A stretch of DNA of 64,000 nucleotides, from the NCBI GenBank assembly GCA_050015495.1, contig JBEKBH010000014.1, positions 32,518 through 96,517 of the forward strand, written 5' to 3'. Positions 16,507 through 23,901 of this stretch are shown one piece after another (position 1 is the first letter of the stretch; the number at the start of each line of letters is the position of its first letter). This stretch comes from Palsa-1439 sp050015495. Lineage in GTDB: Bacteria; Verrucomicrobiota; Verrucomicrobiia; Palsa-1439. A model generated the notes under the pieces. That model saw only the letters and a list, made by a program, of their open reading frames with translations, searched no databases and was not told the DNA's origin. The position numbers and the translations under genes were made by a program.

Positions 16507-16590
16507 TTGTAGCCCCGACAACCGATGTCGGGGTGCGTTCTCGTCGCGATTGTAGCCGCGAATCGTATTCGCGGTGCGTTCTCGCCGCGA
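16507..16590. repeat. Two tandem hairpin repeats with different stems but conserved flanks
   Basis: Unit 1 (16507-16549) and unit 2 (16550-16590) share TTGTAGCC at the left and GGTGCGTTCTCG-CGCGA at the right, but the stems differ: CCCCGAC/GTCGGGG versus CCGCGAAT/ATTCGCGG. Both stems are perfectly paired, so the differences are compensatory. They lie in the 259-base gap upstream of the Spy-like gene. Confidence 0.85.
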
Positions 16591-16680
16591 AGGCCTTCGG
16601 AGCTATATTCCTCAGCGGTTTCCGATTACGCCGCCCCCCTTCCCAATCCGCCTCGGAACCTCAACCCGCAAAGCTCGCCA

Positions 16681-18357
16681 TCACACCTGCGCCTCAGCGG
16701 CGCCGGTGAGCGCGATGGCGTTCGCGGTGCTTCGTCGCCACGTGGCGAATCCTACCAGTGCCAGTTCGACGGCGACGTACCCGATCACATACGAAAATCC
16801 GCCCACCCCGAATCCATAGCTGTGCAGGCCTTTGCCCAATACGAAATTCACGCCGTACCACGCCATGAGCACGGCCATGAAACACACCACGCTCGAAACC
16901 GTCAGCGCAAAATTGCTCAGCCAACCCGCCAGCCGACCGTGCAACGGGATCAGGTAACTTACCAGCGCGATCAGCGCCCACGTCTCTTTCGGGTCCCAAC
17001 CCCAGAACCGTCCCCACGCGTAGTGCGCCCAAATCCCGCCGAGAATCGTCCCCGCCGCCAGCAGCAACACCCCGATCTGCATGGCGCGATACACGAAGTT
17101 CTCGATCTTGGCGATGGTTTGCCTGGCGGTCGGCGCAAACAGGTAATACCCGATCGCGACGTGGCCCACCCCCATCGCCACCGCAAACGCCGCGTACCCG
17201 AGCGTGATCGTCGGCACGTGGATGCTCAGCCAGAAATTGTCGCGCAACACCGGCACCAGCGGTCCGATGCTCGGATCGAGCACCGCGGGAAATTGGTCGG
17301 CCAACAGCAGCATCACGACCGATAACGGCGCGACGGCGACGACGTAATACCGTGGCCGATAGACCAGTTCCAGGATCAGCGCGAAAAACGCCGCCCCGAA
17401 ACTCACCCAGACCACGGATTCATACATGTTCGTGATCGGTGGACGACCGGAAATCATGATCCGCAAGTAAAATCCCCACGCGTGCACCGCCACGCCCGCC
17501 AGGAACAACGCCACGCCGATCCAGTACACGCCCACGTTCCGCGACCGCCACGTCGCCAGCATCCACACAAACGCCGCGAGGTAAAACATCCAGGCTTTGC
17601 GGAACGGATGAAACGAATTGTAATGCACCTCGCGCTGGAGACTCGCGAACGTCGGGTACACGGTCGGACTCAGCGACACCAGAAACGACCGGAGTTGGCC
17701 CGAGGCCGCGGCAAACGCGCCCGGATCACGCGCCACGTACGCTCCCGCCAGTGTCTTGAAGATGTTCTGGAGTTCGGCTTCCTTGTCCGCGCCGTAGTAC
17801 TTGGCGATGTCGGTCACGGGCACCCACGCGCCCTTGGCGCTGCTCGGGTGCGGCACCACCGCCAGCGATTGCGCGCCGACCGCTGCGTCCAGCAACGCCA
17901 ACCGGTCGGCGACGACTTGCGCCTCGCGCTCCTCGTGCGTGAGATCAGTCTTCTGTTTGCCGCTCTCCTTTTGCTCGATGCGCTTCATCATCTCGCGGAA
18001 CTGGTCCGTCGCCAGTTGGGTGTACGTGAAGTATTTCTGGTCGGCGGCCAGCCCGAGCTTGTCCCGCAGCGGCTTGTAGTTCACCAAAATGATCGGCACC
18101 TTGCTCCACTCGCGCGTCTCGAACCACATCGACATCAGCACGTCCATCGGCTCCATCCGCCGGCCGCTTTCGGGATCAAGGAAGGTCTTCTTGCCGGTCA
18201 GTTTCTCGACCGTCTCCAGCGCCACGGTATCGAGCGGTTTTTTCCGTCCGTCTTTTTGCACCGCCAAAAACTTCAGCGCCGTGAAATCCAGATCGTCGGC
18301 AAACGCCGCCGTCACCGCGAGCGTGAGCATCGCCAGAATCGTCATGAGCTTCTTCAT
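16681..18357 (-). CDS. ccsA: Cytochrome c biogenesis protein CcsA/ResC, with N-terminal extension
   Basis: 558 residues. The C-terminal ~305 residues are a polytopic CcsA/ResC domain with the haem-handling WWD-type motif GRFWGWDPKETWALI (~452-460) and conserved His in IHVPTITLGY and LIPLHGRL. With ResB it exports haem and ligates it to apocytochromes c (system II). The first ~250 residues begin with a cleavable-looking signal (KLMTILAMLTLAVTAAFAD) and form a soluble, presumably periplasmic domain not present in short CcsA proteins. ATGA overlap with the upstream resB. The longer frame before ATG 18357 overlaps resB and is rejected. Confidence 0.92.
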   Translation of the reverse strand: MKKLMTILAMLTLAVTAAFADDLDFTALKFLAVQKDGRKKPLDTVALETVEKLTGKKTFLDPESGRRMEPMDVLMSMWFETREWSKVPIILVNYKPLRDKLGLAADQKYFTYTQLATDQFREMMKRIEQKESGKQKTDLTHEEREAQVVADRLALLDAAVGAQSLAVVPHPSSAKGAWVPVTDIAKYYGADKEAELQNIFKTLAGAYVARDPGAFAAASGQLRSFLVSLSPTVYPTFASLQREVHYNSFHPFRKAWMFYLAAFVWMLATWRSRNVGVYWIGVALFLAGVAVHAWGFYLRIMISGRPPITNMYESVVWVSFGAAFFALILELVYRPRYYVVAVAPLSVVMLLLADQFPAVLDPSIGPLVPVLRDNFWLSIHVPTITLGYAAFAVAMGVGHVAIGYYLFAPTARQTIAKIENFVYRAMQIGVLLLAAGTILGGIWAHYAWGRFWGWDPKETWALIALVSYLIPLHGRLAGWLSNFALTVSSVVCFMAVLMAWYGVNFVLGKGLHSYGFGVGGFSYVIGYVAVELALVGFATWRRSTANAIALTGAAEAQV

Positions 18358-20156
18358 ACAGCCACCGCCTCTTTGTTCACCGGCTTGGTTTTCCCGTCCC
18401 CGGTCGCTCGTCGGCCATCGTCGTTGGTCTTCTTCTGCAGCCAACCGCGCCCCCAAAACATCAGCGCGATCCCGCCAACAATCAACACCGCGCCCGTCCA
18501 CGTCACATACGTCACGATCAGCGGGTCCTTCTTCACCTGCAACGCCGTGTATTTCAGGTCGTTCGGGTTCCACGATGCCTGCGAGAATTTGTAGCCGTTG
18601 AACCACGCGGGATGGTTCATCCAGATCGAGGCGCGCTGCGTCAGCCCGCGCACGTCGTCGTGAAAGATGACCTTGCTTGTCCAGCCCGCCACGTTCATGC
18701 TGCCCTCGTCACGCTCCACCTGAAAATCCTCCAGCTCGACCCGAAACGGCAGTTGCATGAAATCCCAGGCGTACATCACGTGGATCGTCTTGCCGCCAAC
18801 CTCGAGCGCCGCCGGCTGGCCAAACCGCACCCACGCCGATTGTTCCTGGCCGGCGGCGTGCGCCGTCACCTCGAGCGCGGGTGCGCTGTCGTCTGTATCC
18901 GTCGTCGCCGGTTCCACCCGCTCGGATGTCTCGGCTTTGGCGACGTACTTCAACGGCGTAAACTGAAAATCCATCCAGCCCGTCGCCACCGGCTCCCCGA
19001 CCTTCATCTCCCCCGATTTGAACCCCGCTTTCGCCGAGATCGCGTAATGCAGCGTGCCGTCAGGTGCCAGCACGACGGTTATCACGCCACTGCGCGGTTT
19101 CGGCGCGGCGCCTCCCGCGAGGGTTACGCGAGCGCCAATTGCCTGGCCGCTTATCGTCCGCACGATCGGATCCATTTGTCCCGACGCGAATACGAATTGC
19201 CGCTCCTCGTCCCCGCCCCGGCTCAAGACCACCACCGCCGCGGGATTGTTCGGCTCGTTCGACACGGTCGATGGCTTGTGGTTCGCATCCAATTGAAAAT
19301 CGGGCCAGTAACCGGCAATGTGCGCTTTCACTCCGGACTCTCCTAGGGTCACGTCCTTGTCCACATCCTCGGCCAGCGGGACGGTGAACGGTTTCCCGTC
19401 GATCTCGATGTGCAACGCCGGGCCCGTGTTCGCCGCATCCGCCGGCGATGCCGTCAGCCGTTTCACTTCGTCCTGATTCCGCGCCATGACAAATTCAATG
19501 TTTGCCGGACCGATGTTCGCACGACTTCGTTCCGGTGACGCCGCGAGCAGCCAATCCGTCACATCCTGACCCGCCATCTCGCTCTTCAACTCGAATTGCA
19601 GCGCTGGATTCGGCTCGGCGCCGCCGTCCTGAACAAGCGCCATGACGCGGCTGTTGGGCATGAATGCGTCCAGCGTAAGCCGCAGGTCTTTCCCCGGTTG
19701 GATCGCCGATGGTCGGACGGTCCCATCCCGCTTCACCCGCACGAGCGCCTTCGCGCGCGCGCCCGTCTCGGGCACGACCACTGTCACCGCCTCGTCCTCG
19801 ACACGCACCACGTTCGCGGGCGTGTCACCGACGTGCATCTCCATCATCCCTTCCGTGCCGTAATGAAACGCCGCGCTGCAGCCCCCGAGCAGGATGATGA
19901 TCCCGGCGTGGGTGATGACAAAGCCAACGTGTTTGCGTTTCCACGGCCAGCGGGTCAGCGCTGCCGCCGCCACGTTGATAGCCAGCAGGCCCAACAAGCC
20001 GTTGAACCACCAGCTCCGGTAGACGATTTGCGCGGCGACGCGCGAGTTGTCGTGGGATTCGAGGAACGTGCCAGCGGCCATGGCCATCGCCAGCAGCAGC
20101 AAGACGACCACGGCCAGCTTGAGTGACCCGAAGAATCTCAAAAGAGGATGTTGCAT
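18354..20156 (-). CDS. resB: Cytochrome c biogenesis protein ResB/Ccs1
   Basis: 600 residues from ATG 20156 (a GTG directly before it is possible). N-terminal membrane helices LAVVVLLLLAMAMAAGTFLES, SWWFNGLLGLLAINVAAAAL and HVGFVITHAGIIILLGG, a large periplasmic region, and a last helix VTWTGAVLIVGGIALMFWGR. FFGSLKLAVVVLLLLA and MNHPAWFNGYKFSQASW are typical ResB segments. It forms the system II haem-ligation complex with CcsA encoded immediately downstream. Confidence 0.9.
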   Translation of the reverse strand: MQHPLLRFFGSLKLAVVVLLLLAMAMAAGTFLESHDNSRVAAQIVYRSWWFNGLLGLLAINVAAAALTRWPWKRKHVGFVITHAGIIILLGGCSAAFHYGTEGMMEMHVGDTPANVVRVEDEAVTVVVPETGARAKALVRVKRDGTVRPSAIQPGKDLRLTLDAFMPNSRVMALVQDGGAEPNPALQFELKSEMAGQDVTDWLLAASPERSRANIGPANIEFVMARNQDEVKRLTASPADAANTGPALHIEIDGKPFTVPLAEDVDKDVTLGESGVKAHIAGYWPDFQLDANHKPSTVSNEPNNPAAVVVLSRGGDEERQFVFASGQMDPIVRTISGQAIGARVTLAGGAAPKPRSGVITVVLAPDGTLHYAISAKAGFKSGEMKVGEPVATGWMDFQFTPLKYVAKAETSERVEPATTDTDDSAPALEVTAHAAGQEQSAWVRFGQPAALEVGGKTIHVMYAWDFMQLPFRVELEDFQVERDEGSMNVAGWTSKVIFHDDVRGLTQRASIWMNHPAWFNGYKFSQASWNPNDLKYTALQVKKDPLIVTYVTWTGAVLIVGGIALMFWGRGWLQKKTNDDGRRATGDGKTKPVNKEAVAV

Positions 20157-20171
20157 CACCAGTTGAACGCC

Positions 20172-20200
20172 ATACTACACTGGCCCGCGACGTTCCACAA
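20172..20200 (-). promoter_or_regulatory. Putative promoter of resB-ccsA
   Basis: TTGTGG, 17-nt spacer, TAGTAT on the minus strand; the -10 box ends 15 nt before ATG 20156. Confidence 0.35.
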
Positions 20201-20243
20201 GCTTCCACGCGAGCCAATGCGCCTGGTTCCGCCCTGACCGTTC

Positions 20244-20272
20244 TTGCCAAGCCCGCGCAAATCGGGTAATCC
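20244..20272 (+). promoter_or_regulatory. Putative promoter of aldo/keto reductase, near-leaderless
   Basis: TTGCCA, 17-nt spacer, TAATCC; the -10 box ends 9 nt before ATG 20282. Confidence 0.4.
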
Positions 20273-20281
20273 AGACGCGGG

Positions 20282-21250
20282 ATGATTTATCGCGCTTTTG
20301 CAAAGACCGGGTGGCAGATCAGCCAGATCGGACTGGGCTGCTGGCAGTTTGGCGGAGCGATCATGCTCGATGGCCGGGCCGATGGGTGGTCGGGCATCGA
20401 CGACAACGAGTCCGTCGCCACGATCAAGCGGGCCGCCGAACTCGGCATCAACTTCTTCGACACCTCCGACATGTACGGTTGGGGCCACAGCGAGGAGGTC
20501 CTCGGTCGCGCCTTCAAGGAGATCGGCAACCGCGACCGCCAGTACATCGCCTCCAAGGTCGGGTTCTGGCACGACGACCAGTTCAGACGCACGCACAACG
20601 AGTCCAAGGACTACATCCTTCGCGCGTGCGACGCGAGCCTCCGCCGGCTTCAGGCCGACCACATCGACCTGTATCAATGCCACCTCTGGCGCACGCAACG
20701 CTGGGCGGAATTCCTCGACGCGTTCGAGACGTTGCAGAAGCAGGGCAAGATCCGCTTCTACGGCGTCTCGACCAACGATTTCGACCTGGTCCAGCATTTT
20801 GACGAGCGCCATCACCTCACGTCGGTGCAATCTAACTACAACCTGCTCGATCGCCATGCCGAACAGGACATCCTGCCGTACTGTCGCGCGCGCGGCATCG
20901 CTTTCATCGCCCGTGGGCCGTTGGCCATGGGCAAATTGTCGGGCCGGTTGACCAAGGACCAGAAGTTTGACGCCAATGACATCCGCAGCAAGTGGCTGGA
21001 AGCCGAGAATCGCGCGATTTTCGAGCGCGACATCGACACGGTCGAGCGCCTGAAACCCATTGCCAAGAAATACGGGCTCACCATGGCCGAATTGGCAGTA
21101 AAATTTGTCCTGACGCATGGGGCCGTCTCCGCGGCAATCCCCGGCGCCAAGAATCGCATCCAACTGGAACGCAATGTCGCCGCCAGCATTCTGCCACCGC
21201 TCACGGCTGACGAACTCGCGGCCATCCAGCAAGCGCTGGCAAGTTCGTAG
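20282..21250 (+). CDS. Aldo/keto reductase
   Basis: 322 residues, TIM-barrel AKR. The catalytic tetrad is visible: Asp and Tyr in FFDTSDMYGWGHSEEVLG, Lys in YIASKVGF and His in LYQCHLW. The NADP-binding C-terminal part has AAIPGAKNRIQLERNV. AKRs reduce aldehydes and ketones with NAD(P)H; the AKR11/12-like pattern GWGHSEEVLGRAF does not fix the substrate. Monocistronic, divergent from resB. Confidence 0.9.
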   Translation: MIYRAFAKTGWQISQIGLGCWQFGGAIMLDGRADGWSGIDDNESVATIKRAAELGINFFDTSDMYGWGHSEEVLGRAFKEIGNRDRQYIASKVGFWHDDQFRRTHNESKDYILRACDASLRRLQADHIDLYQCHLWRTQRWAEFLDAFETLQKQGKIRFYGVSTNDFDLVQHFDERHHLTSVQSNYNLLDRHAEQDILPYCRARGIAFIARGPLAMGKLSGRLTKDQKFDANDIRSKWLEAENRAIFERDIDTVERLKPIAKKYGLTMAELAVKFVLTHGAVSAAIPGAKNRIQLERNVAASILPPLTADELAAIQQALASS

Positions 21251-21289
21251 AACGGCCGTTTTGACCGTTTCCGCGAGTCAATTCCGCGC

Positions 21290-21318
21290 TTCACAGACGC
21301 GCGGCGACGACCTATCCT
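21290..21318 (+). promoter_or_regulatory. Putative promoter giving a leaderless mRNA
   Basis: TTCACA, 17-nt spacer, TATCCT; the -10 box ends 6 nt before ATG 21325, so the first transcribed base would be close to the A of ATG. Confidence 0.4.
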
Positions 21319-21324
21319 CGTCCC

Positions 21325-21828
21325 ATGCTCCAAATGGGGAAGATTTTTATCGGTCTCGTGTTTTGGAATATCGTGTTGTTCGCCGTGACCATTTCGCTGG
21401 CCGTCACCCACCAATCAGCGCACTGGCAGCACCAGGCGATCGGCGTGCTCACGGGGATCTACACGTGCTTCACGCATTGCGTTGTGATGATGCATTTCAT
21501 GGGATCGGGTCGGGGAATCAAGGAAGCCGTGGAAGCGCATAACCTGCCTAACGATCCGAAAACCGGCTACGTCCGACGCACACGACGGTTCAAAGGTCAG
21601 ACTTCGGGTCATGCCACGCTCTGCTGCATCTTCATCATCATCACGGTCTGGCTCGGAGGCTGGATGGACACGCACAAGCTTAATCCATCGGCTCACCACT
21701 GGCATATGTGGTTTGCGATCTTGACGATCGCGTACAATCTCTACGCGTTCCGGGTGGAATACAAAGTCATCAACGAGAACACCGCGATGATCCGCGAAAT
21801 CGACGCGAAGATCGCGGCGGAAACCTGA
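21325..21828 (+). CDS. Histidine-rich four-helix membrane protein, unknown
   Basis: 167 residues. Four hydrophobic helices: FIGLVFWNIVLFAVTISLAV, GVLTGIYTCFTHCVVMMHFMG, ATLCCIFIIITVWLGGWM and WHMWFAILTIAYNLYAF. Many His and Cys sit in or next to the helices (HQSAHWQHQ, CFTHCVVMMHF, HATLCC, HHWHMW), a pattern compatible with metal or haem binding, but no known family was recognised. The charged C-terminus is cytoplasmic by the positive-inside rule. Its stop codon is immediately followed by the convergent SsnA-type stop. Confidence 0.75.
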   Translation: MLQMGKIFIGLVFWNIVLFAVTISLAVTHQSAHWQHQAIGVLTGIYTCFTHCVVMMHFMGSGRGIKEAVEAHNLPNDPKTGYVRRTRRFKGQTSGHATLCCIFIIITVWLGGWMDTHKLNPSAHHWHMWFAILTIAYNLYAFRVEYKVINENTAMIREIDAKIAAET

Positions 21829-23133
21829 TCAGCCTTTCGGCGGGAGCTTCTCAAACCTCCGCCACACTTTTTTCGCCACGCGTTGCGCTTCCACTCGAAT
21901 CCTGTCTTCATCCACGCCAGCCACGCGGCGATTTTTCACCACCCATCGCCCATTGACCATCACGTCAGTCACGAATTGCGATGACATCGCAAACATCAGG
22001 TGCCCGTAGAGATTCTGCGGCGTGACCGGTGTGGGCGTCGGATACTCCAGCACCACCAGGTCCGCGGCAGCGCCCGGTTCCAGAACGCCGAGCCGCACAT
22101 CCAACAAGACCGAGGCCAACGCCTGCGCGCCCGTCAGGAATCCAGCGATATCGCCGATGCCGAGGCCGTTGCGCGCCTCCCGCGCCTTGAACCAAGCGAA
22201 TTTCGCTTCTTCAAACATGTCCGCGCCAATGCCGTCAGTGCCGACAGCGACCTGCTTGCCCATGAAATGGACGGGCGCGTATCCGACCGCATTGTTCATG
22301 TTCGAGCGCGGGTTATGCGCGAACCAGCAACCCGCCTCGCGCGCGACCGCCAGCGACAATCGATCCAAATGCGTGCCATGACCCAGGATCGTCTTCGGCC
22401 CGAGGATGCCGGCATCCGCCAGTCGATCGATCAATCGAGTGCGGTGTTTTTTCGTGCAATCCGCCTGGTCGCACGGGTCTTCGGCCACGTGAATGTGAAC
22501 GCCCGATTCCAAACCTTCCGCCAGATCCGCGCACGCCGAGAGCGACTCGTCCGAAAGCGTGAAGGAGGCGTGCGCGCCGACCAATCCGCCAAACATCGGC
22601 CCGCGATTCTTCGCCACCCATGTCTCATTCTCTTCCAACCCGAGCGTTGCCCCGCGTTTTCCGTTGCGGTCGGTCACCTCGTAGCACAACACCCCGCGCA
22701 GGCCGACCTTCGTGAACGCTTCGCCCATCACGCCGAGCGAACCGCGGATGAAATTCGGCGAGGCATGATGATCGATCAGCGTTGTCGTCCCGCACCGCGC
22801 GGCGTCCAGCAAGCCAACGAGCGCGCTGTAATACACCGCTTCGTCGTCGAGTGCGCGGTCGAGCGTCCACCACACGAACTTGAGGATTTCATAGAAATTG
22901 CGGGGAGTTTTCTTCGGAGCCGGCATCCCGCGCGCCAGCGCCGAGTACAGATGCGTGTGCCCACACACCATCCCCGGCATTACGAACTTGCCGGACAAAT
23001 CCAGCGTCTTCTCACCTGCGCCCGCCGTGATCTTGCCGGCCTTGGCGGTGATGAGCCCCCGTTCAATCCGCAAATCCGCCCGCTCGACGGTCGAACCCGC
23101 CAGCGAAATCAATGTCGCGTTCTTGAGTAGCAT
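21829..23133 (-). CDS. ssnA: SsnA-type aminohydrolase (amidohydrolase superfamily)
   Basis: 434 residues. Metal ligands: HxH in MVCGHTHLYSAL, His in VHIHVAEDP, His in ILGHGTHL and Asp in VAVGTDGIGADM. LKFVWWTLDRALDDEAVYYSALVG, TTTLIDHHASPNFIRGSLGVM and VGLRGVLCYEVTDRNG closely follow E. coli SsnA, a putative aminohydrolase related to guanine/chlorohydrolase enzymes with undefined substrate. C-terminal ADLVVLEYPTPTPVTPQN closes the composite beta-sandwich. No purine-catabolic neighbours. SsnA assignment from recognised motifs. Confidence 0.82.
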   Translation of the reverse strand: MLLKNATLISLAGSTVERADLRIERGLITAKAGKITAGAGEKTLDLSGKFVMPGMVCGHTHLYSALARGMPAPKKTPRNFYEILKFVWWTLDRALDDEAVYYSALVGLLDAARCGTTTLIDHHASPNFIRGSLGVMGEAFTKVGLRGVLCYEVTDRNGKRGATLGLEENETWVAKNRGPMFGGLVGAHASFTLSDESLSACADLAEGLESGVHIHVAEDPCDQADCTKKHRTRLIDRLADAGILGPKTILGHGTHLDRLSLAVAREAGCWFAHNPRSNMNNAVGYAPVHFMGKQVAVGTDGIGADMFEEAKFAWFKAREARNGLGIGDIAGFLTGAQALASVLLDVRLGVLEPGAAADLVVLEYPTPTPVTPQNLYGHLMFAMSSQFVTDVMVNGRWVVKNRRVAGVDEDRIRVEAQRVAKKVWRRFEKLPPKG

Positions 23134-23212
23134 GGCCTCGCCAAGCGGTTAACACGAACGCCCCAACCGCGTCAATCCCGCGCTCGCACAACCAACGCGA
23201 TGATTTTTGCCT

Positions 23213-23242
23213 TTGCCCGGACATCCTTCCTGATAGTACAAT
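23213..23242 (+). promoter_or_regulatory. Putative near-leaderless promoter
   Basis: TTGCCC, 18-nt spacer, TACAAT; the -10 box ends 10 nt before ATG 23253. Confidence 0.4.
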
Positions 23243-23252
23243 AAACGTATTC

Positions 23253-23804
23253 ATGATTCTGAAGTCCACGCATCCCAAAGAAACATTTGACCGGCTCGCG
23301 CGGCGGGCGTTGTTCGGGTTCATCATGACGTTCATCATCTCGCGCGTGATGGTGCTCCTGATCATGTCGGGACACAGCCCGAACCTGTACTGTTTCGTGC
23401 ACGGTACGCACGTCCACCATCTCAACTACGGCATCTTCCTGTTGGCGATTGTCTGTGGGTATTCCATCTTCGCGCGTCCGGACGGCCGCACCGCCGAAGT
23501 GGTCGCGCTGCTGTACGGGCTGGCGATGGGTCTGACGTTTGACGAGTTCGGCATGTGGCTGCATCTCGGCGGCAGCTATTGGCAGCGGGCCAGCGTGGAT
23601 GCCGTCATCATCGTCGCCGCGGTGATCGGTCTCATCGCCTACGCTCCCCCGCTCGAACGCCTCGAAAAACGCCACTTTCGCGCGTTCATCGCCGTGCTCG
23701 TCGCCCTCGTTGGTTTCGTCTATGTCATCTTCTGGACGGGCGGTTACATCGGCAACCTCTACGGTCCGAAGTTACGCGAGTTGGAGATTTCCTCGTCACC
23801 CTAG
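23253..23804 (+). CDS. Integral membrane protein with HGTHVHH motif, unknown
   Basis: 183 residues, five or so helices: ALFGFIMTFIISRVMVLLIM, YGIFLLAIVCGYSIFA, VVALLYGLAMGLTFDEFGMWL, DAVIIVAAVIGLIAYA and AFIAVLVALVGFVYVIFW. A polar cluster FVHGTHVHHLNYG after helix 1 and FDEFGMWLHLGG in helix 3 put His, Asp and Glu near the membrane, possibly a metal site. No characterised family recognised. Monocistronic. Confidence 0.75.
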   Translation: MILKSTHPKETFDRLARRALFGFIMTFIISRVMVLLIMSGHSPNLYCFVHGTHVHHLNYGIFLLAIVCGYSIFARPDGRTAEVVALLYGLAMGLTFDEFGMWLHLGGSYWQRASVDAVIIVAAVIGLIAYAPPLERLEKRHFRAFIAVLVALVGFVYVIFWTGGYIGNLYGPKLRELEISSSP

Positions 23805-23901
23805 CCGTTGCGCGGGCGTCACCAACTTTTTACTTTCGTTACGGGTCGAGATCTGCTATCAGTCTTGCCGGGCGCGAGTCGCAGAAAGGCTGTACCAGGT
23901 C

